The notes: generated from the letters alone by a model not told the origin. A stretch of 28,129 nucleotides of DNA from an uncultured Bacilli bacterium (GCA_934090775.1 CAKOKF010000003.1:1-28129), one strand, 5' to 3'; positions 17,527 through 25,752 are shown, numbered from the stretch's first letter. Translations and numbers: made by a program.

Positions 17527-18528
17527 TCATTTATTTCTTATTGGTATATGTAAATGTTTATAAGCTTTTTCGGTTGCAATTCGACCCCTTTGACTTCTTT
17601 TGACAAAACCTTCTTGTAACAAAAATGGTTCAATAACTTCCTCAACAGTGGTTACTTCTTCTCCAATAGAAGTAGCTATTGTTCCTGCTCCCACTGGTCC
17701 CCCATTAAATTTAGTGATTAAAGCATCTAAGTATTCTAAATCAAGGGAATCTAATCCAAATTCATCAATTTTCAAACGTCGTAAAGCCTTCTTTGTAGTA
17801 TCTAAGCTAATCATTTTATCACCAGCTACCAAAGTAAAATCTCTTACTCTCTTAAAAAGACGATTAGCAATACGTGGCGTTTTACGACTTCTTTTAGCTA
17901 ATTCTAAAGCAGCCTCTTCTTCAATGGGCATTTTTAAAACTTTAGATGTACGCATTATTATTTGCTTTAATTCATCATCAGTATAATAGTTCAATTTAGA
18001 AACAATCCCAAAGCGATCACGTAAAGGACTAGAAATATTACCAGCTCGCGTTGTTGCCCCCACCAACGTAAAAGGTGGTAAATCGATTTTAATATTTCTC
18101 GTATTTCCATCTTGACCAACCACGATATCTAATTCAAAATCTTCCATTGCCGGATACAATATTTCTTCAATAAATCTTGGCATTCGATGAATTTCATCAA
18201 TAAATAAAACGTCACCTTCTTCCAAATTAGATAAAACAGCCGCCAAATCGCCTGGTTTCTCAATTGAAGGTCCAGAAGCCGTTTTGATATTAACTCCCAA
18301 TTCATTTGCAATAATATGAGCAAGGGTAGTCTTACCAAGTCCTGGTGGTCCATAAAGTAAAACATGATCTAAAACTTCATTACGCATTTTACAAGCCTTT
18401 ATAAAAACTTTTAAATTTTCTTTGATTTCCTCTTGACCAACATAATCATCCAAAGTTTCGGGTCTAATATTTTTATCAAACTCATCCTCTTTTAAATTAA
18501 CATTATATATATCATTATCATCTAGCAT
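17527..18528 (-). CDS. ruvB: Holliday junction branch migration ATPase RuvB
   Basis: A 333-aa AAA+ motor that, with RuvA, drives branch migration of Holliday junctions. Visible motifs: IRPETLDDYVGQ (21-32), Walker A GPPGLGKT (60-67), Walker B FIDEIHRM (109-116), sensor 1 GATTRAG near 157, and a C-terminal winged helix with RSQRGRIATEKAY that contacts DNA. Length is typical. A GGGAG ribosome-binding site lies within the end of the upstream HAD gene, and the two genes overlap by 11 bp. Gene order is ruvA, HAD phosphatase, ruvB, which departs from the usual adjacent ruvAB pair. There is no ruvC nearby, as expected for Bacillota, where RecU normally resolves junctions. Confidence 0.96.
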   Translation of the reverse strand: MLDDNDIYNVNLKEDEFDKNIRPETLDDYVGQEEIKENLKVFIKACKMRNEVLDHVLLYGPPGLGKTTLAHIIANELGVNIKTASGPSIEKPGDLAAVLSNLEEGDVLFIDEIHRMPRFIEEILYPAMEDFELDIVVGQDGNTRNIKIDLPPFTLVGATTRAGNISSPLRDRFGIVSKLNYYTDDELKQIIMRTSKVLKMPIEEEAALELAKRSRKTPRIANRLFKRVRDFTLVAGDKMISLDTTKKALRRLKIDEFGLDSLDLEYLDALITKFNGGPVGAGTIATSIGEEVTTVEEVIEPFLLQEGFVKRSQRGRIATEKAYKHLHIPIRNK

Positions 18529-19096
18529 TATTCCACTCCCTTATTATGTTATATATTTCTTGAAAATTTTTTGCTCTTAAACCCTTATATTCTCTATTAT
18601 ACCATGTATCAACTAGTATAGTTTTTATCCCATAACTATTAACATCATTAATTTGATCTATTGAGTCATCAATAAAAACATCTATCCCTAAATTTTTGCA
18701 AGCTTCACCCTTTTTAGATAACCCAATATAACAATCTTTATATTTAAATCCTTTATTAGTTAAATCATCTTTAGTAATTCTTAAGATATCTAACTCCTCA
18801 TCCTTACCTCTTCTTGTTAAAAAATATATTTCATATCCTTCATTAAACAACTTTTCTAAATAATATAAAGCATCCCCTTTGGGTCTTGCCTTCAAATATA
18901 ATTGATCTTTACGAAAAAAAGTAAAAAAAGACTTTTTATCTTCTGACTTCCAATAAAATCTTTCTCGAAAATCATATTTAGTAATATCCTGATAACCTTT
19001 GTTATCTAAAAACTTTTCATCAAAATATAATGCTGCTTCATCAATTATATCAATAGTATTCATTACCGTATCATCTATATCAATCCCTATTTTCAT
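18518..19096 (-). CDS. HAD-family 5'-nucleotidase-like phosphatase
   Basis: A 192-aa HAD hydrolase. The four catalytic motifs are visible: motif I DIDDTV (5-10, nucleophile Asp5 and acid Asp7), motif II with the Thr in YFLTRRG, motif III with Lys in LSKKGEACK, and motif IV FIDDS. The overall pattern resembles the NT5C/YqfW-type deoxyribonucleotidases, which remove phosphate from (deoxy)nucleoside monophosphates. Substrate specificity is not provable from sequence. It lies between ruvA (4-bp gap) and ruvB (11-bp overlap), so it is co-translated with the recombination genes. It ends in TGA, which supports the standard genetic code. Confidence 0.85.
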   Translation of the reverse strand: MKIGIDIDDTVMNTIDIIDEAALYFDEKFLDNKGYQDITKYDFRERFYWKSEDKKSFFTFFRKDQLYLKARPKGDALYYLEKLFNEGYEIYFLTRRGKDEELDILRITKDDLTNKGFKYKDCYIGLSKKGEACKNLGIDVFIDDSIDQINDVNSYGIKTILVDTWYNREYKGLRAKNFQEIYNIIREWNNAR

Positions 19097-19100
19097 TCTT

Positions 19101-19658
19101 TTACCTACTCATTAATAATTTTAATGCTTCTTTAATTTGACTTTCAAGCTCTTTGGTCGCATCTACTTTTGGAAGTATTGCTTTTATATCAGCTTTCTTA
19201 TAACCTAAAGATTCTAAAACACTAACTAATTCATCCAAATCATTTACTGCAAATAAATCTTGATGATCAGCTAACTTTCCTTTTAAATCCAAAATTATTT
19301 GTCGTGCTAACTTATCGCCAACTTTAGGAAACTTAGTCAAATAAACCAAATTTTCTCTTTCTATAGCCTCAATTACATCATTAGTATTACCAGTAGATAC
19401 CATTGGAATCGCCATTTTTGGTCCTAACCCTTTAACATTAATCAATCGTAAAAACAAATTTTTTTCCTCTCTTTTTTTAAAGCCATATAAAGTATACTCA
19501 TCTTCTCTAATATAATTATATAAAAAGATTGTATATTCTAAATTTTCTCGATAAACATAAGGATTACCAACAAATATTTGATAACCTATTCCATTATTTT
19601 CTAAAACCACATAGTTACTGCCAATTTCTTTTACTATCCCTGTAATATAATTTAACAT
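19101..19658 (-). CDS. ruvA: Holliday junction DNA-binding protein RuvA
   Basis: A 185-aa protein that binds four-way junctions as a tetramer and loads RuvB. Domain I is an OB fold (about 1-62, starting MLNYITGIVKEIGSNYVVLE). Two helix-hairpin-helix motifs follow, LINVKGLGPKMA and FPKVGDKLARQI, the latter leading into LDLKGKL. The C-terminal domain III (about 138-185), which contacts RuvB, includes VSVLESLGYKKADI. Length is slightly short but normal for Bacillota. AGGAAG lies 7 nt before the ATG, and a near-consensus sigma-A promoter sits immediately upstream. It is the first gene of the ruvA-HAD-ruvB operon. Confidence 0.96.
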   Translation of the reverse strand: MLNYITGIVKEIGSNYVVLENNGIGYQIFVGNPYVYRENLEYTIFLYNYIREDEYTLYGFKKREEKNLFLRLINVKGLGPKMAIPMVSTGNTNDVIEAIERENLVYLTKFPKVGDKLARQIILDLKGKLADHQDLFAVNDLDELVSVLESLGYKKADIKAILPKVDATKELESQIKEALKLLMSR

Positions 19659-19681
19659 ATTGATACTTCCTTTTCTTTCTC

Positions 19682-19710
19682 ATATTATCAACCACTTTCT
19701 TCTTTGTCAA
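19682..19710 (-). promoter_or_regulatory. sigma-A promoter of the ruvA operon
   Basis: A perfect TTGACA (19705-19710), a 17-bp spacer and TAATAT (19682-19687), 23 bp from the ruvA start codon. This predicts a very short leader. Confidence 0.7.
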
Positions 19711-19745
19711 GAATATATTTAACTATTTTTAAAATAGAGCTTAAC

Positions 19746-19772
19746 AAAAAAGGATCTTTGAAAAAAGACCTT
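19746..19772 (-). terminator. second hairpin-T-run terminator upstream of ruvA
   Basis: AAGGTCTTT and AAAGATCCTT pair over 9 bp with one bulge and a short loop, followed by TTTTTT on the minus strand. It lies 100 bp beyond the terminator of the surface-protein gene and 36 bp before the ruvA -35 box, so it insulates the ruv operon from read-through. Confidence 0.6.
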
Positions 19773-19875
19773 ATAATATAATATCTAATCGTTAAATTTT
19801 GTCTAATAACATCCATATTATATATTTAGAGTTTCATTCCAAAAATCACAACATTTAAAATGACTTTCTTATTAT

Positions 19876-19916
19876 AAAAATAATCTTTCCAATGATGAGT
19901 CATTAGGAAGATTATT
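19876..19916 (-). terminator. strong terminator of the surface-protein gene
   Basis: Two 17-nt arms (19879-19895 and 19900-19916) pair with one G-U pair and one mismatch around a 4-nt loop (19896-19899), followed by TTTTT on the minus strand. It starts 15 nt beyond the stop codon at 19932. Confidence 0.75.
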
Positions 19917-19931
19917 AATCTTTAATATCAT

Positions 19932-21962
19932 TTATTCAATCACAAAAGGATTAGAACTCGTGCCAATACCCTTAGAAATTTGAGTATCAGATTTTAGATT
20001 TATAACTGGACGAGCACCAAGACTTATAGTAGCGTCCAACATTGGATCTAGATAGCCATCACTATGTGCACTCCACCAACTAGCATTGCCATTTGTTGCA
20101 TCAAAATACGATGGTGACATCGTGAAATATGCGGTTGTTGAATAAGCATAAGATAATTTATTAACATGTCTTTGATCCATACCAGCAAAAACTAATTCAT
20201 CATAAGTTATTAAACCAACAGGATAAGTAAGAGCTTTATTACCAATACTAGAATCAGTTGTTGTATACAAGTCTCTTTCTTTATTTTGACAGGTAAACAA
20301 GGCCGTATTGCTTGCATACCTTCCATATGCTCCAAAGTTAGTATTCTTATCAGTTTGAATACCATCGCCACCACTAGCTATACCGCGATCACCACAAAAG
20401 CCGACAGTATTCATAATATATTTACCATAACCTTTATCTTCGATATTTGTTTTATACCAACTATCAATCTTAGTTTTTATTGCTGAATTGTTTGTATTAG
20501 CATGAACTTCATCGAAACTCGTTGCATCAAGATTTCCATACATATAGCCGACATAACCAGGATTATTGTAATTACTATTAAATTGAACAGTATTATTATC
20601 AATCATTTGTTCGTTACCACTAGCATTTTTTATTGTGCCATTATACATAAGCCTTATGGAACCATCACCATTGATCCTCACTATTCGCCAATAATATCCT
20701 GCAAAATAAACATTATTATTTTTGACATTACCGCGATAATAATAAGTAGTACCATAATCATCAGTACCTTGATATAAACCTTTATCCGACTTATTCGTTT
20801 CTAATTCAGTAGCTGTTAATTTTGTGCCATTTATTTTATAGGTTACACTATCATAGCTAACACTATTCCATGTTGTATTTTCAGTTGTTTTAGTTGCTCC
20901 TGTGACTAAATAGATACTAACATCACTAGTTGAATTCCAAGTATATAACTTATTAGTCGTATTATTATAACTGATTTTTTCATTAATAAAGTAATACTTG
21001 GTATTCCCTGAATAATCTAAAGTAGTAGGATCCTCATAAATAACGTTACTAATAGTATATCTAGCTGTATCACTATTAAATAATTTAACTTGATACAATT
21101 TTACTTTGGTATCATTTAATGTTAATTCACTGGCCTGAGTCGTTTTATCACCTGTACCAGTACTTTTATTATAAGTATTAATAACGCTTTCCGCTGGTTT
21201 TGTAATACTTAATGTAACCGCATCCTCAGTTTTTTCACTCCATTTAATAACCGGCGATGTATTTGTAACATCAATGGCCTGTTTAGTACTAATTTTCTCT
21301 TTTGCTATTTCCGGTGTAGTTTGATATTCATTAGCTAAGATAGCATCACTTAATTTATTATAACCAGCGGCTGATGGACTATAATTACCAGGTTCCGAAA
21401 CAACAACTATTTTCGACTTAAATACTTTATTCATAATATCATCATCAATAGTAGCATCTTCATCCATCCAAAAGGAAATAGCATAATCAACTGTATCATT
21501 AGTTCCTAAATAGCCTTCAGCCACTTGTCTTGCTTCTGTAGAGCCAGTTATCGAAGTCGTAGTAGTATTGTACTTATCTAAAGTCGTTATAGACTCATTA
21601 TTAATTCTTGTTGCTACCCATTTACTATTCAAAGTTGTACCATCTAACATTTCCACATTAACATAGTAATGAGCCAAAATTGTACACGTATTTTTTAGAG
21701 TAAAACTAAATGGTTTTAATTTTAAACCTTCCTCATCAGTAATAGGATAAGCATTAGTCAAATTTATTTCATCTTTTTGATCTACCAGCTCAACTTTAAA
21801 ACACCCCGATGTTGCCGTATTAGTCTTATCAGATATTGCTGAAAATAGCCAGTAAGCGTAAGAAATACCTACTATTACAAGACCAACAATACAACAAGTT
21901 ATTATCATCAAAAAAACATTATGTTTTTTTGAAATTTTATCGCTAATTCTCTTACCATTCAT
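19932..21962 (-). CDS. membrane-anchored surface protein with TasA-like N-terminus
   Basis: A 676-aa protein from the ATG at 21962. A TTG at 21971 would add three residues but stands only 3 nt after GGAG, while the ATG is 12 nt away, so the start is not settled. A basic N-terminus leads into a hydrophobic helix ending in ISYAYW, then SDKTNTATSGCFKVELVDQ. This resembles the signal region and first strand of TasA/camelysin proteins exported with SipW-type peptidases. The middle is rich in Thr, Asn, Ser and Tyr. The C-terminal third (about 395-676) contains GYYWRIVRINGDGSIRLMYNG and ends SLGARPVINLKSD...NPFVIE. That pattern is common in extracellular proteins of gut Bacillota and resembles DUF6273-type domains. 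There is no LPXTG motif. It is probably exposed on the cell surface; the ligand is unknown. Confidence 0.78.
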   Translation of the reverse strand: MNGKRISDKISKKHNVFLMIITCCIVGLVIVGISYAYWLFSAISDKTNTATSGCFKVELVDQKDEINLTNAYPITDEEGLKLKPFSFTLKNTCTILAHYYVNVEMLDGTTLNSKWVATRINNESITTLDKYNTTTTSITGSTEARQVAEGYLGTNDTVDYAISFWMDEDATIDDDIMNKVFKSKIVVVSEPGNYSPSAAGYNKLSDAILANEYQTTPEIAKEKISTKQAIDVTNTSPVIKWSEKTEDAVTLSITKPAESVINTYNKSTGTGDKTTQASELTLNDTKVKLYQVKLFNSDTARYTISNVIYEDPTTLDYSGNTKYYFINEKISYNNTTNKLYTWNSTSDVSIYLVTGATKTTENTTWNSVSYDSVTYKINGTKLTATELETNKSDKGLYQGTDDYGTTYYYRGNVKNNNVYFAGYYWRIVRINGDGSIRLMYNGTIKNASGNEQMIDNNTVQFNSNYNNPGYVGYMYGNLDATSFDEVHANTNNSAIKTKIDSWYKTNIEDKGYGKYIMNTVGFCGDRGIASGGDGIQTDKNTNFGAYGRYASNTALFTCQNKERDLYTTTDSSIGNKALTYPVGLITYDELVFAGMDQRHVNKLSYAYSTTAYFTMSPSYFDATNGNASWWSAHSDGYLDPMLDATISLGARPVINLKSDTQISKGIGTSSNPFVIE

Positions 21963-22050
21963 AATACTCAATTACTCCTTTACTATTTATCTATTAATAA
22001 AATAGCATAATTTTATTCAAAAGTAAATCTTATTTAACAATATAAAATTA

Positions 22051-22425
22051 TTAAATAATTTCAAGAATCTTTTCTAATTTTTTATTAATATCTATTAAAT
22101 TTAATCTATTTAACTTATATTTTATTAAATCAACTTTTTTATCAATTTCTACCTGTAATAACCCTTCTTCCAAATACTTTTGATAATTATTTTCCTCTTG
22201 AAAATCCATAAAACTTTCTAATTCTTTTTTATAATATATTCGATAATTAATATTTAAATTTGCTAATTTTGTACTAAGTTTTTCTAAAACAATATTAGGA
22301 AAACCCAATTTATCATTTTTTCCTTCTCCTACTATTTTGTATCCAAATATCTTATGTAATACATAAGCATCATCATTATAACAAATCACAAATTTACCAT
22401 CATTACGATATAATTCTACAAACAT
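22051..22425 (-). CDS. uncharacterised 124-aa protein
   Basis: I do not recognise this protein with confidence. I choose the ATG at 22425; a TTG at 22446 would add seven residues, and neither has a strong ribosome-binding site. The N-terminal half (MFVELYRNDGKFVICYNDDA, then GFPNIVLEKLSTKLANLNIN) faintly recalls the pattern of the MutS mismatch-recognition domain I: a short beta strand, an acidic pair before Ala, then 'G-P...L..L' and a final strand. The Phe-x-Glu of true MutS is not present in its usual form. The C-terminal half is a charged helix rich in Lys, Leu and Ile. It is soluble, monocistronic, and lies between the thioredoxin gene and the surface-protein gene. Confidence 0.62.
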   Translation of the reverse strand: MFVELYRNDGKFVICYNDDAYVLHKIFGYKIVGEGKNDKLGFPNIVLEKLSTKLANLNINYRIYYKKELESFMDFQEENNYQKYLEEGLLQVEIDKKVDLIKYKLNRLNLIDINKKLEKILEII

Positions 22426-22503
22426 ATTTCCACTTTTTATTGTCAATTAAACTCTTATAGTAATTGTACCATGTATTTAATTTTTAGAAAAGCATTTTTC
22501 ATA

Positions 22504-22534
22504 AAAAAAATCTATACTATCTTAAATAGTATAG
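22504..22534 (-). terminator. intrinsic terminator of the ABC-thioredoxin operon
   Basis: CTATACTAT (22534-22526) and ATAGTATAG (22520-22512) form a perfect 9-bp stem with a 5-nt loop, followed by a run of eight T after one A on the minus strand. The stop codon of the thioredoxin-like gene (22517-22519) is inside the stem. Confidence 0.8.
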
Positions 22535-23062
22535 GTCTAAAAAAGCTTCAATTGTTTCTTCATCAGTACTCCCACTAAAACTATGAACAATATTTCCATT
22601 TTCAATAATTAAAGTTATCGGGGTACCTGTTACCACCACATAATCGCCTAAATTTTCGTTCTTTTTTAAATTACTCTTATTAAGTTCATATGCACTAATT
22701 CCTAATTTACTTAAAGTACTCTTTAATTTAGGTATAAAATCTTCACAATAGCTACAACCAGTTTTGGTTATAACTAAAATACTTCTTTTACTGGTTTTAA
22801 AAAGATTAGTAAATTCTTTAAAATCTAAACTAGTCAAAACATCATTAGTAGCCGGTAAAGTATCTAAAGTAACTTTTATATTTAAATCTTTAATTGGTAC
22901 TTGATCTATTTGATTAGCATGTGAAGTACTCGGTTTTAAATCAGTTGTTACTTTATTTACATCTTTATTATCTATCAAATAATAAACCATAAAGATAAGT
23001 AAGCCCATACAAACTAAAGTTAAAATAACAACACTTCCTATTTTTAAACTTTTATTTTGCAT
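22517..23062 (-). CDS. membrane-anchored thioredoxin-fold protein
   Basis: A 181-aa protein. One N-terminal transmembrane helix (about 9-30) is followed by a linker and a thioredoxin domain outside the membrane (about 75-181). The redox motif CSYC (Cys103, Cys106) sits in ITKTGCSYCEDF, and the cis-proline is Pro148 in TGTPITLI. The Ser-Tyr pair differs from the CGPC of thioredoxins and is closer to glutaredoxin or bacteriocin-associated thioredoxins. It may act as an extracytoplasmic disulfide reductase or oxidase. It overlaps the ABC permease stop by one base (TAATG), so it is co-translated with the exporter, which suggests a role in handling the exported substrate or the permease's outer domain. 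Confidence 0.85.
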   Translation of the reverse strand: MQNKSLKIGSVVILTLVCMGLLIFMVYYLIDNKDVNKVTTDLKPSTSHANQIDQVPIKDLNIKVTLDTLPATNDVLTSLDFKEFTNLFKTSKRSILVITKTGCSYCEDFIPKLKSTLSKLGISAYELNKSNLKKNENLGDYVVVTGTPITLIIENGNIVHSFSGSTDEETIEAFLDLYYLR

Positions 23063-24363
23063 TAAATTCCATCCTTAATTCTTAAAGATTTAAATACTTT
23101 TTTCCATAAATCCTTACTTGAATAATTTAAAATACCTACTTTATAAACTCTAATACCATATTTAAACAAAACAATACAACTTATAAATAAAACTAAAGCC
23201 GATATGCCTAAATCAATTAAACTAGTCTCACCTAAAATATAAGTTATAGGAGCCACCATAGAAGATAAGAAAGGCAAATAACTAATTATGCGAATAAAAA
23301 TTGAACCTTTAAACGCCGCCGCCATAATACCAATATAATAACCTAACATTAAGATTATCATTAAAGGCGTTTGTAATTGCTGAAAATCTTCGGAAGAGGT
23401 CGTCATGGAGGCTAAAACTCCCGCTAAAGTCGCATAAACCAAAAACGATAATAAGAAGATTATAATTAAGATTGGTGCTCCTTTAAGTAATAAATCTATC
23501 GTCCCACTAGCCTTTAGAGAATTAAATAAATTACCAATAATATTCGAATCCCAAAAACCATTACCAATCCCTCCATAGATTAAAAAGCCAATCCCACTAT
23601 ATAATAGTAATAATAATGATTGCATAATAACAAAGATACTAGAACTAGCAATTTTACATAAGAAATGCACTTTAGCCGGAACATTAGAAATAATTATTTC
23701 CATCCCTCTAGTAGTTTTCTCATCATTAATCTCGGCCCCAATCATCTGCACCAATAAAACAATTAACATAAAAAATGGTACTAAGAAAACTACTAAACTC
23801 ATATTGGTCGCATCTTCACTAGCCGTTATCTCTTTTTCATTAGTAACTACTCTATTAATACTAATTGGACTAGTAATCTTAGCCATCTCTTCACTAGATA
23901 ACCCCTTATAATTTAAGGCAATACTACTTTTCATCCCAGTTAAACTACTACTTAATAAATTATAAGTAATAGTATCTATCTTATTATAAGAAATAACATC
24001 CGCCTTTAAATACTCGGTCTCATCATAATTAATATTAACAATAATATCATCCGTATCATTAACCTTATCCTTTAAACTATTTAAATTATCATTTGTATAA
24101 GTAATATTATAAGTTCTCTCATCATTTAATATCTTTTTATTAGTATCAAAATAAGCATTAAATCCCTCTAAATAATTATTATCCCCCGTCAAATAAATAT
24201 TTATTGTTTCTTTAAAATCCCCACCAAAAACATTAATTATTTTATCAATATTAATAACCCCGATTAAAAGTATACAAAGTAAAAAATTAACTACCTTAAA
24301 CCATTTCGTATCCATTTTTTTCTTAATACTTTGTTTAATCAAAAACCAAGCTTTAGTTTTCAT
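23062..24363 (-). CDS. ABC-2 type exporter permease (NatB/YhaP-like)
   Basis: A 433-aa membrane protein with the NatB-like layout. There is one helix near the N-terminus (about 25-40), a large outer domain (about 45-190), then five or six helices from about 190 to 415. The segment VPFFMLIVLLVQMIGAEI followed by NDEKTTRGMEIIISNVPA is the conserved cytoplasmic coupling region of this permease family. It would export an unidentified substrate; sodium, peptide or drug export is known for relatives. Its start overlaps the ATPase gene by 11 bp and its stop overlaps the thioredoxin-like start, so the three genes form one tight operon. I see no binding-protein gene, as expected for an exporter. Confidence 0.87.
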   Translation of the reverse strand: MKTKAWFLIKQSIKKKMDTKWFKVVNFLLCILLIGVINIDKIINVFGGDFKETINIYLTGDNNYLEGFNAYFDTNKKILNDERTYNITYTNDNLNSLKDKVNDTDDIIVNINYDETEYLKADVISYNKIDTITYNLLSSSLTGMKSSIALNYKGLSSEEMAKITSPISINRVVTNEKEITASEDATNMSLVVFLVPFFMLIVLLVQMIGAEINDEKTTRGMEIIISNVPAKVHFLCKIASSSIFVIMQSLLLLLYSGIGFLIYGGIGNGFWDSNIIGNLFNSLKASGTIDLLLKGAPILIIIFLLSFLVYATLAGVLASMTTSSEDFQQLQTPLMIILMLGYYIGIMAAAFKGSIFIRIISYLPFLSSMVAPITYILGETSLIDLGISALVLFISCIVLFKYGIRVYKVGILNYSSKDLWKKVFKSLRIKDGI

Positions 24364-25258
24364 ACGCTTCTCCTACTTTACTAATAAATATTTCATTTAA
24401 AGTTGGTTCTTCAACACTAAATTTTGTCACATTAGTAAATGTTTTAACCACTTCAAAAACCTTATCTACAATATCATTATTAGCTATTTTTATAACATAC
24501 TCATTACTAGCACTTTCCCTAATAACATCAATTACACCATCTATTTTTTTAATTTTATTAAGATCGCCATCACCACATAAATGAATATTTTTTCTTCGAT
24601 ATTGTCTTTTTATGTCTTTTAAGTTTCCCTGCAATACACTCTTACCGTGTACTAAAATTACTAATTCATCACAAAATAATTCGACATGTTCCATTCTATG
24701 AGAAGAAAATATTATGGAAGTTCCCTTTTTCTTCAATTCATTAATCATTTCCATAAACTGTTCAACATTAATTGGATCTAACCCACTAAACGGTTCATCT
24801 AAAATAAGTAATTTAGGTTCATGAATAATTGCTGTTATAAACTGAACTTTTTGTTGGTTACCTTTACTCAATTCTTTTATCTTTCGATTTTTATATTCCG
24901 TTATATGAAATTTTTCTAATAAAATATCTAATCTCTCTTCAATTGTTTTTTTATCTAATCCTTTTAAAGTTCCATAAAAGATAGCCTGTTCTAAAACCGT
25001 AAGTTTTAAAAGTAAACTACGCTCCTCCGTTAAAAAGCCAATTTTATCAGTAACACTGTAATCTATTGGTTTACCATCTAGAAGAATTGTCCCTTCCGTT
25101 TTATCAAGCAAATTAATTATCATCCGAAATGTTGTGGTTTTACCAGCCCCATTGACTCCCAATAAACCAAAAATCTCCCCATCTTTAACTTTAAAAGACA
25201 AATTATCTACCGCTTTAAAATCCCCATAATATTTTGTCACGTTTTTTAATTCTAACAT
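24353..25258 (-). CDS. ABC transporter ATP-binding protein (NatA/YhaQ-like)
   Basis: A 301-aa nucleotide-binding subunit. Walker A is GVNGAGKTT (34-42), the ABC signature region is LSKGNQQK (130-137), Walker B with the catalytic glutamate is LLILDEPFSGLDP (150-162, Glu155), and the switch histidine is His187 in SSHRM. The variant signature LSKGNQQ is typical of NatA/YhaQ-type exporters. Residues about 215-301 form the extra C-terminal domain seen in this group. An AAGGAG ribosome-binding site precedes the ATG. A terminator belonging to the upstream gene lies only about 22 bp before the start, so the operon either uses read-through or a promoter inside the upstream gene. Confidence 0.93.
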   Translation of the reverse strand: MLELKNVTKYYGDFKAVDNLSFKVKDGEIFGLLGVNGAGKTTTFRMIINLLDKTEGTILLDGKPIDYSVTDKIGFLTEERSLLLKLTVLEQAIFYGTLKGLDKKTIEERLDILLEKFHITEYKNRKIKELSKGNQQKVQFITAIIHEPKLLILDEPFSGLDPINVEQFMEMINELKKKGTSIIFSSHRMEHVELFCDELVILVHGKSVLQGNLKDIKRQYRRKNIHLCGDGDLNKIKKIDGVIDVIRESASNEYVIKIANNDIVDKVFEVVKTFTNVTKFSVEEPTLNEIFISKVGEAYEN

Positions 25259-25280
25259 TTAGACTCCTTTTCTTAATTAG

Positions 25281-25315
25281 AAAAAAACTTTTAAAATTAA
25301 AAGTTATTTTTTTCC
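25281..25315 (-). terminator. bidirectional terminator after the 151-aa gene
   Basis: AACTTTTAA (25286-25294) pairs with TTAAAAGTT (25297-25305), flanked by seven A on one side and seven T on the other, so it can work in both directions. The stop codon of the 151-aa gene lies in the stem. There are no GC pairs except two, so its strength is uncertain. Confidence 0.55.
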
Positions 25316-25752
25316 AACAAATAGTATTTAATCATTTCCAATTCAGGCATTGAAAAATCAGCATATTTCATAATTTTTTCTAAACTAATTTCATCCTTCA
25401 TCATTAAGTAAGCTACATAAATAGAATTTGCAACTTCCAATGCAGCATTATCATCTTCTCTAAAAGCATGAGCTAATTTCATTATATGATTAGCTAAGTC
25501 TTCTTCTATATCTTCTTTTTCCAACTTTTCATCTTTTGAAGAAGCAAGCAAAGTTTTAATGACATCATTAGCCTTAATTTTTTCTCTACTTATCATAAAT
25601 TCATCATCTTTAAACAAATCTTCTAAAGCCGAAGTTAATTTATCTAACATTTCTTTACTTACTGATTCATTTAAATCAATTAAAATCTTGGAATTATTTT
25701 CACCTTTTTTACTTTCTTCTTCTATTACACATATTTTTACATCTTTTGCCAT
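25297..25752 (-). CDS. uncharacterised acidic 151-aa protein
   Basis: I do not recognise this protein. It is acidic, soluble and mostly helical, with a short beta-like start (KDVKICVIEEES). The C-terminal half (DLANHIMKLAHAFREDDNAA, then SLEKIMKYADFSMPELEMIK) looks like a compact helical bundle. A strong AAAGGAG ribosome-binding site stands before the ATG at 25752, so coding is well supported. It is the first minus-strand gene at the divergent junction with spoIIIAH, and it is followed by a terminator and then by the ABC exporter operon. No link with sporulation can be shown from sequence. Confidence 0.75.
   Translation of the reverse strand: MAKDVKICVIEEESKKGENNSKILIDLNESVSKEMLDKLTSALEDLFKDDEFMISREKIKANDVIKTLLASSKDEKLEKEDIEEDLANHIMKLAHAFREDDNAALEVANSIYVAYLMMKDEISLEKIMKYADFSMPELEMIKYYLLEKNNF

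Noticed and set aside
17171..17986. Plus-strand open frames opposite the coiled-coil gene and ruvB
   Set aside because: They mirror the Lys/Glu-rich coding strand (poly-Ser, Phe and Leu products) and RuvB is certain on the other strand.
19688..19816. A 42-codon minus-strand frame (ATG at 19816) between the surface-protein gene and ruvA
   Set aside because: It has no ribosome-binding site, contains a terminator hairpin and runs through the ruvA promoter; most likely chance.
20286..20777. Plus-strand open frames opposite the surface-protein gene
   Set aside because: They are antisense shadows of a long coding frame, without ribosome-binding sites or recognisable domains.
22025..22065. Terminator after the 124-aa gene
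   Set aside because: The AT-only palindrome around the stop would have a weak stem and no T run follows on the minus strand.
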